A stretch of DNA of 64,000 bases from Hyphomicrobiales bacterium (lineage in GTDB: Bacteria; Pseudomonadota; Alphaproteobacteria; JAPOUT01): assembly GCA_026708505.1 (NCBI GenBank), contig JAPOUU010000108.1, forward strand, positions 1 to 64,000, in the 5' to 3' direction. Positions within the stretch are counted from its first letter, which is position 1. The number at the start of each line of letters is the position of its first letter. A model generated the notes under the pieces. The model did no database searches, was not told where the DNA came from, and saw only the letters and a list, made by a program, of their open reading frames with translations. This document shows, one piece after another, positions 51,144 through 60,468 of this stretch. Both the position numbers and the translations under genes were made by a program.

Positions 51144-52924
51144 TGACGACGCCGGCTTTGATTGCGCTAACGCAGAAAGGTGCGGCAACGGCGCAGCGTT
51201 TATTGCAAATTTTTCCGGATGCGGAGATATACGCGCGCGAAGGCCGTGTCGCAGATGCGCATAGTTATTTCTCGAGCATCAAGGAAGTGCTGCCCGTGCT
51301 GTTTGCGCGCGGCGTTCCGATAATCGCATTTTGCTCGACCGGGATTATCATCCGCACGCTCGCACCAACGCTAAATGAAAAGCATGCCGAGCCGCCGGTA
51401 TTGGCACTGAGTGAAGACGGCGAGCGGATCGTTCCTCTGCTGGGCGGGCACCGGGGCGGCCATGCGCTCGCACAGGAAATCGCCGAACATCTCGGAGGCT
51501 GGATTGCCTCGACCGGAGCGGGAGAAAACCGTTTTGGCGTGATGCTGGATGCACCGCCCGCCGGCTACCATCTTTCGAACGCTTCGGATTATCCGGCGTT
51601 TGTTGCCGAGTTGTTGCAACAAGAGGAAGTATGCCTGAAGCGGGACGATGATGCTCCCCCTCCCCCGTGGTTGACGCAATCCCGTTTGCCGTGGAAAAAG
51701 ACGGCGGAGTTGTCCATTCATGCCACCATCAAGGAAGAGCGGGGAAATTCGAAGCGGCTGGTCTATCATCCCCGCAGATTGCTCATGGGAGTTGGCTGCG
51801 AGCGCGGCGTTGATGCGAAAGAATTGCTTGCGCTGGCGGATGATGTATTGCGCCGTGAAAACTTGTCACGCGATTCAATAGCGGCGGTCGTGTCGGTGGA
51901 CGTGAAAACGGACGAGCCCGCGTTGATTCGCCTGGGGGAGACATTGAATGTTCCTGTTCGTTTTTTTTCCGCGGAGCGGTTGGAACGCGAGACTCCGCGT
52001 TTGAAGAATCCTTCGAAGGAGGTTTTTGCGGCAATTGGATGCCATGGCGTCGCCGAGGCGTCCGCGCTGGCGGGCGCGGGCGAAGATGCCGTGTTGCTGG
52101 TTGAGAAGAACAAGAGCGCCCGGGCGACTTGCGCGATTGCGCGGGCGAAGATGCCGGTGGATGTCGAAAATGTCGGTCGCGGACGCGGCAGCCTTGTGAT
52201 TGTGGGCATGGGACCGGGCGGTTCGGCGATGCGCTCCAGGGAGGCGGAGCAGTCACTGGCAACGGCAAGTGACATTGTCGGTTATCATTTGTACTTGCGC
52301 CTGCTCGGTCCTTTGGCGGAGGGCAAGCGGCTGCATGGTTTCGAGCTCGGAGAAGAACAAGCCCGCGCAAAGAAGGCGTTGGAGTTGGCCGAACGCGGCC
52401 GTGATGTTGTTCTGGTGTCCTCGGGGGATGCGGGAATTTATGCGATGGCATCGCCTTTGTTCGAGATACTGGAGGCGCACGGGAAGCATGGATTTGCATT
52501 ACGGGTCGTTCCGGGGATTTCCGCGATGCAGGCTGCGGCGGCTCGAGGCGGGGCGCCGCTCGGGCATGATTTTGCGGTGATTTCGCTTTCGGATTTGCTC
52601 ACGCCCTGGGAACAGATAGAAAAACGCTTGTCGGCGGCACTGGAAGGCGATTTTGTGATTGCCTTGTATAATCCGGTTTCGAAACGCCGGGAACATCGAT
52701 TGGCCCGTGCACTGGAATTGCTGCGCTCGATTCGCGCCCCGGCGACTCCGGTGGTGGTTGCGCGCAATCTTGGCCGCGAAAACGAGCGCGTACGCACCGT
52801 TGCATTGGAAGAAGTTAACGCAGACGAGATCGACATGATGACCCTTCTGTTAATTGGTTCGTCCAAGACCCGTTGTTTCGGCGACCGGGTTTACACGCCG
52901 AGGGGATATTCGGAGGAGAAATGA
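51143..52924 (+). CDS. CbiG–CobJ fusion: precorrin-5A hydrolase and C17-methyltransferase
   Basis: This 593-aa protein joins two corrin enzymes. Residues 1 to about 335 are CbiG, which opens the delta-lactone of cobalt-precorrin-5A with loss of acetaldehyde: PALIALTQKGAATAQRL, IIAFCSTGIIIRTLAP, PLLGGHRGGHALA and, after a linker, LLMGVGCERGVDA. From about residue 345, SLVIVGMGPGGSAMRSREAE opens the CobJ/CbiH ring-contracting C17-methyltransferase, with SSGDAGIYAMASPLFE and VVPGISAMQAAAARGGAPLG. ATG 51143 overlaps the cobI stop by one base. CbiG presence is a mark of the anaerobic route. Confidence 0.92.
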   Translation: MTTPALIALTQKGAATAQRLLQIFPDAEIYAREGRVADAHSYFSSIKEVLPVLFARGVPIIAFCSTGIIIRTLAPTLNEKHAEPPVLALSEDGERIVPLLGGHRGGHALAQEIAEHLGGWIASTGAGENRFGVMLDAPPAGYHLSNASDYPAFVAELLQQEEVCLKRDDDAPPPPWLTQSRLPWKKTAELSIHATIKEERGNSKRLVYHPRRLLMGVGCERGVDAKELLALADDVLRRENLSRDSIAAVVSVDVKTDEPALIRLGETLNVPVRFFSAERLERETPRLKNPSKEVFAAIGCHGVAEASALAGAGEDAVLLVEKNKSARATCAIARAKMPVDVENVGRGRGSLVIVGMGPGGSAMRSREAEQSLATASDIVGYHLYLRLLGPLAEGKRLHGFELGEEQARAKKALELAERGRDVVLVSSGDAGIYAMASPLFEILEAHGKHGFALRVVPGISAMQAAAARGGAPLGHDFAVISLSDLLTPWEQIEKRLSAALEGDFVIALYNPVSKRREHRLARALELLRSIRAPATPVVVARNLGRENERVRTVALEEVNADEIDMMTLLLIGSSKTRCFGDRVYTPRGYSEEK

Positions 52925-53721
52925 CGGTACATTTCATTGGAGCGGGGCCGGGGGCCGCGGATTTGCTGACTTTACGGGCGAGAGATTTGATTGCCTCTGC
53001 CGGACTGGTTTTGTATGCGGGCTCGCTGGTCCCCAAGGAAGTGCTTGCGCACGCGCGGACGGATGCGCGCATGGTCGACAGCGCGTCCTTGACGCTCGAC
53101 GAGATTATCGAGCAGATATCATCGGCGCATGCGGACGGCGAGGATGTTGCACGAGTGCATTCCGGGGATCCGTCTTTGTACGGCGCGATCGGGGAGCAGA
53201 TGCGGCGCCTCCGCGCGCTGGGGATTGATTATGACGTAACGCCCGGGGTTCCCGCATATGCAGCCGCCGCCGCGGCATTGTGCGTGGAATTGACCCTGCC
53301 GGATGTAAGCCAGAGCGTTGTGCTGACCCGCACGCAAGGCAAGGCGTCGGCGATGCCGAAACGTGAATCACTGGACGCCTTCGCCGCGACGGGAGCGACC
53401 TTGGCGATACACCTGTCCATTCGAAATTTGTCGAAAGTTTGCCGCGCTCTCGAGCCTCATTACGGAAGCGACTGTCCCGTCGTGGTTGCCTATCGCGTCG
53501 GCTGGGAGGATGAAGCCTTTGTTCGCGGAACGCTGGAATCAATAGTTTCGCTCGTCCGCCCGTTGAAGATCACGCGCACGGCGTTGATACTGGTCGGACG
53601 CGTTTTAGGCGATGCAAATTTTTCGGACAGCCGCCTGTATGACGAAACGCACGCACACGTGCTGCGACCGAAGCGGAAATCTAGCGCAACTGCCCGGTCA
53701 CCCAATCGAAAGCCTCGCTGA
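52921..53721 (+). CDS. cobM: (Cobalt-)precorrin-4 C11-methyltransferase
   Basis: This 266-aa methyltransferase (CobM/CbiF) has VHFIGAGPGAADLLTLRARD, ARVHSGDPSLYGAIGEQM and TPGVPAYAAAAAAL. It methylates C11, the step between CobJ/CbiH and CbiG. It is the last plus-strand gene of the operon. Its C-terminal tail is Arg/Ser-rich (RPKRKSSATARSPNRKPR) and overlaps the 3' end of convergent cobK by 41 bases, so the last dozen residues may have evolved as run-on. Confidence 0.94.
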   Translation: MTVHFIGAGPGAADLLTLRARDLIASAGLVLYAGSLVPKEVLAHARTDARMVDSASLTLDEIIEQISSAHADGEDVARVHSGDPSLYGAIGEQMRRLRALGIDYDVTPGVPAYAAAAAALCVELTLPDVSQSVVLTRTQGKASAMPKRESLDAFAATGATLAIHLSIRNLSKVCRALEPHYGSDCPVVVAYRVGWEDEAFVRGTLESIVSLVRPLKITRTALILVGRVLGDANFSDSRLYDETHAHVLRPKRKSSATARSPNRKPR

Positions 53722-54439
53722 CGTTTTTAACCCGCGTGCCGGGCACGGGCGGAGGCGATGCGAGCATCCATACGGGAATGTGCAATTCTCTTGCGGCATC
53801 GATTTTCGCCCGCGTCGCATCACCGCCGGAATTCTTACTCGCCAATAATTCGATTTTCCACTTTTGCAGCAAAGCACGCTCGCCCTCCAACTCGAAGGGT
53901 CCCCTCTCCAACAACAATTCCCCCGAAGGAAAATGCCGCTTGAAGTCCGATCCGTCGGAAAAATTCGGAGATTCGATGGACCTTACAAGAAAGAAGACAT
54001 CTTGCCGCATTGCGAAATCTTCCAGGCCCTGCGAGCCTACCGACACGAACACCCTGGCTTTTGCGGGCAGATCCGCCGCCATCTCTTTCAGGGAATCGAA
54101 CTCCCGCCATGTGTCACCGGGCCGCGCCGTCCAGGCTTCCCGGTGCAATTGCGCCCTGGAAATATTGCAGCGCTGCGCCGCTTCGGCGGCGTTTTTTGAG
54201 ATTTCCGCCGCATGGGGATGGGTCGCATCAAGCAGCAAATCGATATTGCTTTCGCGCAGGAAGCGTTCGAGTCCGGCAACACCGCCGAATCCCCCTCTCC
54301 TGACATTTCCGTCAACATGAACGGCTTTTTGCGTGCGTCCGGCGAGCGAGTAGAAAAGTTCGAGTCCGCGGCATTTGCGCAGATCTTGTGCAAGTTCGCG
54401 CGCCTCGATGGTTCCGCCCAGGAGGAGGAGTCGCGTCAT
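53681..54439 (-). CDS. cobK: (Cobalt-)precorrin-6A reductase
   Basis: This 252-aa NAD(P)H-dependent reductase (CobK/CbiJ) has RLLLLGGTIEARELAQDL at its N-terminus, LLLDATHPHAAEISKNAAEA and the terminal SKNSGGDATRAKIDAARE. It reduces the macrocycle after C1 methylation, which CbiD, encoded just upstream with a 4-base overlap, carries out. The two minus-strand genes thus encode consecutive steps. Confidence 0.94.
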   Translation of the reverse strand: MTRLLLLGGTIEARELAQDLRKCRGLELFYSLAGRTQKAVHVDGNVRRGGFGGVAGLERFLRESNIDLLLDATHPHAAEISKNAAEAAQRCNISRAQLHREAWTARPGDTWREFDSLKEMAADLPAKARVFVSVGSQGLEDFAMRQDVFFLVRSIESPNFSDGSDFKRHFPSGELLLERGPFELEGERALLQKWKIELLASKNSGGDATRAKIDAARELHIPVWMLASPPPVPGTRVKNVSEAFDWVTGQLR

Positions 54440-55488
54440 TCGGCGTGCCCAATGAGGGTGCCGCTGCGGTCAATGACGAGCAATTCGACCGCGACGCTTT
54501 CGGGCAGCATGGTGACAACGCGTTCGCGTGCGGCGGATGCGATGGCATTGCCGATATGGACGCCTTCGCACATAAGGAGCACCTCGCCGATGCTCCCGGC
54601 GCTTTCGATGCGCCGCAAGATGGATTCGTCCGCACCGGCGCTTTTTGCCAACCGCGCGAGAAAGCGGAAATCAATGCTTGAACGTCCCGAGTGCAAATCG
54701 TTCGCGCCGTTCGCCAGTTTGGAGATTTTGCCCGCGCCGCCGGCGATGGTGACCCGCTCGACCGGATGCTCGCGCAGGTATTTGAGGAACCCGCCGGCGA
54801 AATCGCCCATGTCGATGGTTGCGGCTTCCTCAAGTCCGCGCCGGCGCAACAACGCTTCGGAAAGTTTGCCGGTTGCGGCTCCAATGTGCCGAATGCCTGC
54901 GGCCCGTGCGACGTCAATGCCCTGCCGGATAGAATGTATCCACGCGGAGCATGAATAAGGGATGACGATTCCTGTTGTGCCCAGGATGGAGAGTCCCCCT
55001 TTAATGCCAAGTTTCGGGTTCCAGGTTTTTTGCGCGAGTTCCTCGCCTCCGGGGATAGCGACTTCGATGATGACGTCATCGCCCCCTTCCCGTTTGATTG
55101 CGTTTTGGATCATTCGACGCGGTGCCGGGTTGATGGCCGGCTCGCCGACTTCCAAGGGCAGGCCCGCGCGGGTGACGGTGCCGACGCCCTCGCCCGCCCG
55201 GAACGACACGCCCGATCCGGCCGCACCCTGTTCGACGCTCACGACCACCATGGCTTGGTGCGTAACGTCCGGATCGTCGCCTGCGTCTTTGACGATTCCC
55301 GCGGTGCAGCGTTTGCCCTCCCGTTGCTTGAGCGCAACGGCAAAAACGGGACGTTTGCCGTTGTCGAGTTCGATCTCGACGGAATCGGGGAAGTTGCCGC
55401 CCCGGAGCGCCCGGAAGGCCGCGATGGCCGCGGCGGTTGCACATGCCCCGGTGGTCCAGCCGCGGCGCAATCTTGTCTCATTTTTCAT
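54436..55488 (-). CDS. cbiD: Cobalt-precorrin-5B C1-methyltransferase
   Basis: CbiD methylates C1 in the anaerobic corrin route, replacing CobF. The 350-aa protein has LRRGWTTGACATAAAIAA, the glycine-rich GLSILGTTGIVIPYS and MCEGVHIGNA. I chose the ATG at 55488; an ATG at 55524 would add 12 residues and neither has a strong ribosome binding site. It reads divergently from cbiA, with about 60 bases between the two starts. Confidence 0.94.
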   Translation of the reverse strand: MKNETRLRRGWTTGACATAAAIAAFRALRGGNFPDSVEIELDNGKRPVFAVALKQREGKRCTAGIVKDAGDDPDVTHQAMVVVSVEQGAAGSGVSFRAGEGVGTVTRAGLPLEVGEPAINPAPRRMIQNAIKREGGDDVIIEVAIPGGEELAQKTWNPKLGIKGGLSILGTTGIVIPYSCSAWIHSIRQGIDVARAAGIRHIGAATGKLSEALLRRRGLEEAATIDMGDFAGGFLKYLREHPVERVTIAGGAGKISKLANGANDLHSGRSSIDFRFLARLAKSAGADESILRRIESAGSIGEVLLMCEGVHIGNAIASAARERVVTMLPESVAVELLVIDRSGTLIGHAE

Positions 55489-55551
55489 GTTTGCATTCTT
55501 GCATATTGTGTCCTGTCGTCCCATTCTATCACTTTATTTGTGGAGGTTAGC

Positions 55552-56913
55552 ATTAAGAGTTTTGCCCGCGGATTGATGATAGCTGCGCCGTGCTCGGGTG
55601 CCGGGAAGAGTTTGATAACTCTGTGCCTGCTGTCCGGGTTTGCGCGCCGGGGGCTGGCGCTTTCTTCCGTGAAAATCGGCCCCGATTACATTGACGCGGC
55701 CTTTCACAGGGAGGCCAGCGGAGGCGTATGCGTCAACCTGGACGGCTGGGCGATGCGCACGGATGTATTGCTCGAGACGGCCGCATTTGCGTCCGTGGAC
55801 GCGGACCTGCTGCTTGCGGAGGGTGTCATGGGCATGTTTGACGGTGCACGCGACGGTGCCGGTTCAAGCGCCGATGTTGCGGCGGCGATGGGATGGAATG
55901 TCGTGCTGGTTGTGGACGGGCGCGGCACGGGACGTTCGATTGGAGCGCTGGTAAAGGGTTTTGCAAACTTTCGCGACGATATCTGCGTGGGCGGCGTGCT
56001 GTTGAACCGCGTGCGCTCGCCGCTGCATCAAAAACTTTTGGAGGAAGGCTGCCGTGACGCCGGTGTTGAAGTTCTGGGGGCAATTCCGGAGGATGCGGGA
56101 CTCCACCTGCCCCATCGGCATTTGGGTTTGGTCCAGGCCGCCGAACACCCCGACTTGAAGGAATTGCTGCATCGAGGGGCGGAGATTGCCGAAAAACATA
56201 TCGATATGGATCGCATGCTGGCTTTGGCACGTCCGCTAAAGAACGTCCCCGCCCCGAAAGCCGGCGCACCTTTTACGCCGCCGGCACAAAACATCGCGGT
56301 TGCAAAAGACATTGCCTTTGCTTTCACGTATCCGAGCTGGTTTACCGCATGGCGCAACGCGGGAGCGGAAGTTTCCTTTTTCTCGCCTCTTTGCGATGAA
56401 GCCCCCCGGGAAGATTGCGACTTCGTTTTTCTGCCGGGCGGCTATCCCGAACTTCACGCGGAACGGCTTGCAAACGCATCGAACTTCCTGCGCGGATTGC
56501 AATCGGCGCAAAAAAGGGGCGCGATGATTTACGGCGAATGCGGCGGCTACATTGTTCTCGGCGAAGGGCTTACGGACGAACACGGCGAGCGTCACGCTTT
56601 TGCCGGACTCCTGCCGTTGGAGACCCGCTTTGGCGGCGAACGCACGCTCGGCTACCGGCGCGCCCGCTTGCTCGCGGACGGCTTTCTGGGCGCGCAGGGA
56701 GACGGTTTCCGCGGTCACGAATTCCACTTTGTCGCGGAAGTCGCTCCGGCCGGTGCGCCGCCCGCCCCTCTATTCGAGATAACCCCGCCCGATTTTGCCG
56801 GCGAGGCGGCCGCCGCCCATATCGCAGGCATGCGCACAGGAAAAGTAATGGGGTCGTTCCTGCATCTTATTGACCGCTGCGCTTCGACCTCGGCGGGTGC
56901 GACCTTGCCATAG
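55552..56913 (+). CDS. cbiA: Cobyrinic acid a,c-diamide synthase
   Basis: CbiA (CobB) amidates the a and c side chains using glutamine and ATP. The N-terminal ATPase domain has AAPCSGAGKSLITLCLLSGF and VKIGPDYIDAAFH; the C-terminal class I glutaminase domain has the nucleophile in YGECGGYIVLG and the histidine in GSFLHLID. The start is unclear. ATT at 55552 has GGAGG (55542-55546) five bases upstream and would give IKSFARGLMIAAP; the alternatives are GTG 55540 without a ribosome binding site, or ATG 55582, which begins at MIAAP. The 3' end overlaps the convergent GST gene by 47 bases. Confidence 0.93.
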   Translation: MKSFARGLMIAAPCSGAGKSLITLCLLSGFARRGLALSSVKIGPDYIDAAFHREASGGVCVNLDGWAMRTDVLLETAAFASVDADLLLAEGVMGMFDGARDGAGSSADVAAAMGWNVVLVVDGRGTGRSIGALVKGFANFRDDICVGGVLLNRVRSPLHQKLLEEGCRDAGVEVLGAIPEDAGLHLPHRHLGLVQAAEHPDLKELLHRGAEIAEKHIDMDRMLALARPLKNVPAPKAGAPFTPPAQNIAVAKDIAFAFTYPSWFTAWRNAGAEVSFFSPLCDEAPREDCDFVFLPGGYPELHAERLANASNFLRGLQSAQKRGAMIYGECGGYIVLGEGLTDEHGERHAFAGLLPLETRFGGERTLGYRRARLLADGFLGAQGDGFRGHEFHFVAEVAPAGAPPAPLFEITPPDFAGEAAAAHIAGMRTGKVMGSFLHLIDRCASTSAGATLP

Positions 56914-57574
56914 CGGAATGGAGGTCGAGGCAGCGTTCCATCCATGCATGCAAAGGCTCGTCCTGTCCGATGATATTCCTGTTTGAGACGATGCGCGCCC
57001 ACTGCAGCGATGAAAACAAAATATAATCGGCGAAGATGGGGGTTTCTCCTCCGAAAAACTTTGCACGTTCGAGGGCTTTGCTTGCGGGCATGAGAGCTTC
57101 TCGAGCGGCTTGGATGCCTGCATCGGCGTTTGAAGCGAGTTCTTCGAGCGTTTTTCCAAAACGCTTTTCCCGTGTCGTGCGGAAATATTCCACATCCCTG
57201 TCATCAAGGCACTCGAGAACTTCGCACATGAGCGTCGGCGCAAACACCCTGTGAACACTGAGCTCGACCCAGTTTTTGAAAAATCCGTTGAATTCGATTC
57301 CCCGCTCGCCGCCGAACAAGGAGGGCTCTTTCGGGAATTTTTCCTCGAGATATGTTGCGATGTGCCACGAGTCGGAGATCATCTTGCCGTCCTGTTCGAA
57401 CACGGGAACGCTCTTCCATGGCTCGCCCGTATGGGGGATGTCCGCGATTTCGCCGAAACGCACGGGAATGATTTGTGCGGTGACGCCTTTGTGTGCGAGC
57501 GCCATTCGCGCGCGCCAACCAAAAGGGCTGAAGTGGAGTCCGTCGCGTCCGACAAGGTCGTAGAGTTTAGTCAT
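56867..57574 (-). CDS. Glutathione S-transferase family protein
   Basis: This 235-aa protein has an N-terminal thioredoxin-like domain (KLYDLVGRDGLHFSPFGWRARMALAHKG, key residues SPFGWR in the active region and EPWKSVPVFEQDG with the cis-Pro) and an all-helical C-terminal domain (GGETPIFADYILFSSLQWAR). The ATG at 57574 follows AAGGAG. It sits just after gshA, so a glutathione-linked role is likely; the substrate is unknown. Etherase or beta-type GST are both possible. Confidence 0.88.
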   Translation of the reverse strand: MTKLYDLVGRDGLHFSPFGWRARMALAHKGVTAQIIPVRFGEIADIPHTGEPWKSVPVFEQDGKMISDSWHIATYLEEKFPKEPSLFGGERGIEFNGFFKNWVELSVHRVFAPTLMCEVLECLDDRDVEYFRTTREKRFGKTLEELASNADAGIQAAREALMPASKALERAKFFGGETPIFADYILFSSLQWARIVSNRNIIGQDEPLHAWMERCLDLHSAMARSHPPRSKRSGQ

Positions 57575-57585
57575 GTGTGTGCTCC

Positions 57586-58968
57586 TTAATATGCGTATTG
57601 CGTGAAGATGTTTGTGATGTTGCCGTTCCATTTGCCATGATAGCACTCGAGTAATTCTTGTGCGAGGGTTTGTTCGCTCGAGAGTATTTCCTCGACGGGA
57701 TGCAGAAAGTGGGTTTCGTCATTGCCGTCGCTGTCGAGATTGGCGCGCGCCTTGAGGCCGTTATGCGAAAGTTCGGTGAATTTCCGCGCCCATTTGATGA
57801 GGGGCTCGCCGCGCAGGGGGGTTGCGAGTCCGTCTTTGGGGACCTGTTGGCGCATTTGGTTTCGTTCGGACGCGCTCCAGTCGCGCACCATCTGCCAAGC
57901 GGCATCAAGTGAATCGTCATGGTAGAGAAGTCCCACCCAAAAAGCCGGAAGCGCGCATAGTTGCGGCTGCGGGCCGCTGTCTGCGCCGCGCATCTCAAGG
58001 AAGCGCTTGAGCCGGGCCTCGGGGAAGATGGTTGTGAGGTGGTTTCCCCAGTCGGATTCGGAGGGGCGATCGCCCTCAAGTCCGGAAAGTTTTCCGTCCA
58101 GGAAATCCCGAAAGGATTTGCCGGAGACATCAATGTAGCGACCGTCCCGGTGAACAAAATAGAGCGGAACGTCCAGGGCGTATTCCGCGTATTTTGCAAA
58201 TCCGAAATCGGGCTCGAAGGCCTGGTCGAGCATGCCGGTTCGCTGCTCGTCGGTGTGCAGCCAGAGCTGCGACCGGTAGGACTGGTATTCGGTCGGCTTG
58301 CCGTCGACAAAGGGGGAATTTGCGAAAATCGCGGTTGCCATGGGTTGGAGCGCAAGGGCGACACGAAGTTTTTTGACCATGTCGGCTTCGCTGGAGAAAT
58401 CGAGGTTGACCTGGACGGTGCAGGTTCGAAACATCATGTCCCGTCCCTGGCTTTGGATTTGCTTCATATATTTTTCGATGATGCCGTATCTTCCCTTTGG
58501 CATGCGAGGCATATCCTCGAGGGACCAGTGCGGACAAAATCCAAGCCCCAGGAATCCAATGCCGAGTTCTTGCGCGATCGTATGCACCTGCTCGAGATGG
58601 GAGCCGACCTCCTTGCAAGTTTGATGGAGGGTTTTCAACATGGCGCCGGAGAGTTCGAATTGCCCGCCGGGTTCCAGCGAGATGTTCGCGCCGCTTGTGC
58701 CGTCCGGCAGTTTTTGCTCGAGCCCGATGATATTGTCGCCTTCGTAATGGGGACTCCAGCCGAACTGCTGCAGCCGGGTCAAAAGCGCTTGAATGCCGCT
58801 CTCCCCTCCGTAGGGAACCGGCGAGAAATCCTTTTCGCGGAAGCCGAATTTTTCGTGTTCGGTTCCAATCCACCACTGCTCTTTCGGCTTGCATCCCTGC
58901 TCGAAATATTCGACCAAGGCGTCAAAGCCGTCGAGCGGTTCGCTGTTTCCTTGCGCGAGAATACTCAT
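57586..58968 (-). CDS. gshA: Glutamate-cysteine ligase
   Basis: GshA makes gamma-glutamylcysteine, the first step of glutathione synthesis. The 460-aa protein is of the plant/alphaproteobacterial type: WWIGTEHEKFGF, ISLEPGGQFELSG, FRTCTVQVNLDFSSEADM and FANSPFVDG. It overlaps maf by four bases. A GST gene follows, but gshB is not in the window. Confidence 0.95.
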   Translation of the reverse strand: MSILAQGNSEPLDGFDALVEYFEQGCKPKEQWWIGTEHEKFGFREKDFSPVPYGGESGIQALLTRLQQFGWSPHYEGDNIIGLEQKLPDGTSGANISLEPGGQFELSGAMLKTLHQTCKEVGSHLEQVHTIAQELGIGFLGLGFCPHWSLEDMPRMPKGRYGIIEKYMKQIQSQGRDMMFRTCTVQVNLDFSSEADMVKKLRVALALQPMATAIFANSPFVDGKPTEYQSYRSQLWLHTDEQRTGMLDQAFEPDFGFAKYAEYALDVPLYFVHRDGRYIDVSGKSFRDFLDGKLSGLEGDRPSESDWGNHLTTIFPEARLKRFLEMRGADSGPQPQLCALPAFWVGLLYHDDSLDAAWQMVRDWSASERNQMRQQVPKDGLATPLRGEPLIKWARKFTELSHNGLKARANLDSDGNDETHFLHPVEEILSSEQTLAQELLECYHGKWNGNITNIFTQYAY

Positions 58969-59549
58969 GCGGCGCGCCTCCGTGCGGCTTCAATGCCGGC
59001 CGCCCTGAGCAATGCGAGGGTTTCGCGTATCGGCAGGCCGGACGCTCCCGAGAAGGAACCGTCGAGTTTCCGGACAAAACGTTCGCCGGTTTTTTGTATT
59101 GCATAGGCGCCGGCGCGGTTGTTCCATTCGTTTGTGTCGAGATAGGCTTCGATCTCGTCGGGATGGAGTCGCTTGAAGAAGACGTGGGTGACGGACATCT
59201 TTGCGCCAATAGCATTTCCGTCCCGCAGGACGCACACGGCGGTATGGACCCGGTGCGTGGATCCCGAGAGGATCTTTAGAATCTCGCGCGCGTGATCCCT
59301 CCCTGCCGGCTTGGGGAGAATGCGCCGCCCTTTCGCGACCACCGTATCGGCCGCAAGAACGATTGCGCCGGCCCGGGCGTTGCTGACAGTTTCGGCTTTT
59401 GCGCGTGCCAGCCGCGCCGCCGCTTGTCTCGGTGTTTCTGCTTTCAGGGGAGCCTCGTCGATGTTTGCACCGACAACCTCGTCGGGCTTTAGGTTCAATT
59501 GTTGCAAGAGTTCAAGCCTTTGTTGTGACTCACTTGCGAGGATGAACAT
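58965..59549 (-). CDS. maf: Maf family nucleotide pyrophosphatase
   Basis: This 194-aa house-cleaning enzyme hydrolyses non-canonical or methylated nucleotides. Motifs are ILASESQQRLELLQQL, where the family usually reads SxSPRR, AADTVVAKGRRILPKP and KLDGSFSGASGLPI. It lies eight bases after infA; infA–maf is a conserved pair in this class, often with the phosphatase that here lies at 4.2 kb. Confidence 0.93.
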   Translation of the reverse strand: MFILASESQQRLELLQQLNLKPDEVVGANIDEAPLKAETPRQAAARLARAKAETVSNARAGAIVLAADTVVAKGRRILPKPAGRDHAREILKILSGSTHRVHTAVCVLRDGNAIGAKMSVTHVFFKRLHPDEIEAYLDTNEWNNRAGAYAIQKTGERFVRKLDGSFSGASGLPIRETLALLRAAGIEAARRRAA

Positions 59550-59557
59550 ATTCGAAT

Positions 59558-59776
59558 TTATTTAAATCGATATGTGATGCGTCCTTTCGTGAGGTCGTAT
59601 GGAGTCATTTCGACCAACACTTTGTCCCCGGGACGTACTCGGATGTAGTTTTTGCGCATTTTCCCTGCCATGTGAGCGATGATTTCGTGTCCGTTCTCAA
59701 GTTCGATTTTGAACATGGTGTTCGGCCGGGCTTCGATGACGATGCCGCTAAACTCGAGGAATTCTTCTTTTGCCAT
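59558..59776 (-). CDS. infA: Translation initiation factor IF-1
   Basis: This 72-aa S1-type OB-fold protein binds the ribosomal A site at initiation. The sequence from [18 protein letters not shown] through ITYRFK is the full-length standard factor. It heads the infA–maf–gshA–GST series. Confidence 0.97.
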   Translation of the reverse strand: MAKEEFLEFSGIVIEARPNTMFKIELENGHEIIAHMAGKMRKNYIRVRPGDKVLVEMTPYDLTKGRITYRFK

Positions 59777-59853
59777 GAATGTTATCAGTTGCGTTGGCGG
59801 GATATGGTTATGCTGGGTTGTAAGTCTCTAATGAGAATCGTTATTTTGCAAGC

Positions 59854-60468
59854 CTATTGCTTTCCCCTCTGGAACGGCCGGGGCGTTTCGACGGTGAAAA
59901 GCCGCTGATCGAGGGGGATGCCTTCGATGAGTTGCGAGAGTCTGATAAGGGTTCTTCTGCCTTGGGGGTCCGTGATAATCCACTGCCGCAGGGCAAGAAC
60001 GGGCTGGTCGAAGATGAGGGTGATTTCACCTTTTTGGGAGCTTTTGTTGTCGCGAAGGTGCAGGAGGATTTTGTCGTTCTCTCGAAAGAGACCGCGAATG
60101 TCCGCGTCTTTTTCAATATCGATGTTGCCGGCAAGGAGAAACGCCAGGGGCGTTTCCTCCAGAGGGTAGCGCTGGACGGAGTTCGGGAATTGCGCTTCGA
60201 CAACATTGACCCATCTTCCGTTTGCGACGACCGTGAGGGACCCCCGGGGGAAATACTCAAAACGGATGCGCCCGGGACGTTGCAGGTAGAAGATTCCGTC
60301 GCGTCGATGGCCGCTTGCATCGATTTGGGCAAACTCCCCTTGCAGATGGACGAGTTCATTGAAGTAATCGTTGATTTGCCCGATGATCTGCGCGCGTTCG
60401 GATGAATCCTGTGCGGGTGCGGGAGTCGCAAGAAAAACGAAACCCAAGACAAGCAGCAAAAGCCTCAC
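59854..60468 (-). CDS. lolA: Outer-membrane lipoprotein carrier LolA-like protein
   Basis: This 204-aa periplasmic chaperone should carry lipoproteins to the outer membrane. The signal peptide is about 19 residues (ends ATPAPAQ). The LolA pattern follows: LQGEFAQIDASGHRRDGIFYLQRPGRIRFEY, where family members bind acyl chains within a concave beta sheet. The GTG start overlaps the ftsK stop as GTGA, the usual ftsK–lolA order. Confidence 0.9.
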   Translation of the reverse strand: MRLLLLVLGFVFLATPAPAQDSSERAQIIGQINDYFNELVHLQGEFAQIDASGHRRDGIFYLQRPGRIRFEYFPRGSLTVVANGRWVNVVEAQFPNSVQRYPLEETPLAFLLAGNIDIEKDADIRGLFRENDKILLHLRDNKSSQKGEITLIFDQPVLALRQWIITDPQGRRTLIRLSQLIEGIPLDQRLFTVETPRPFQRGKQ

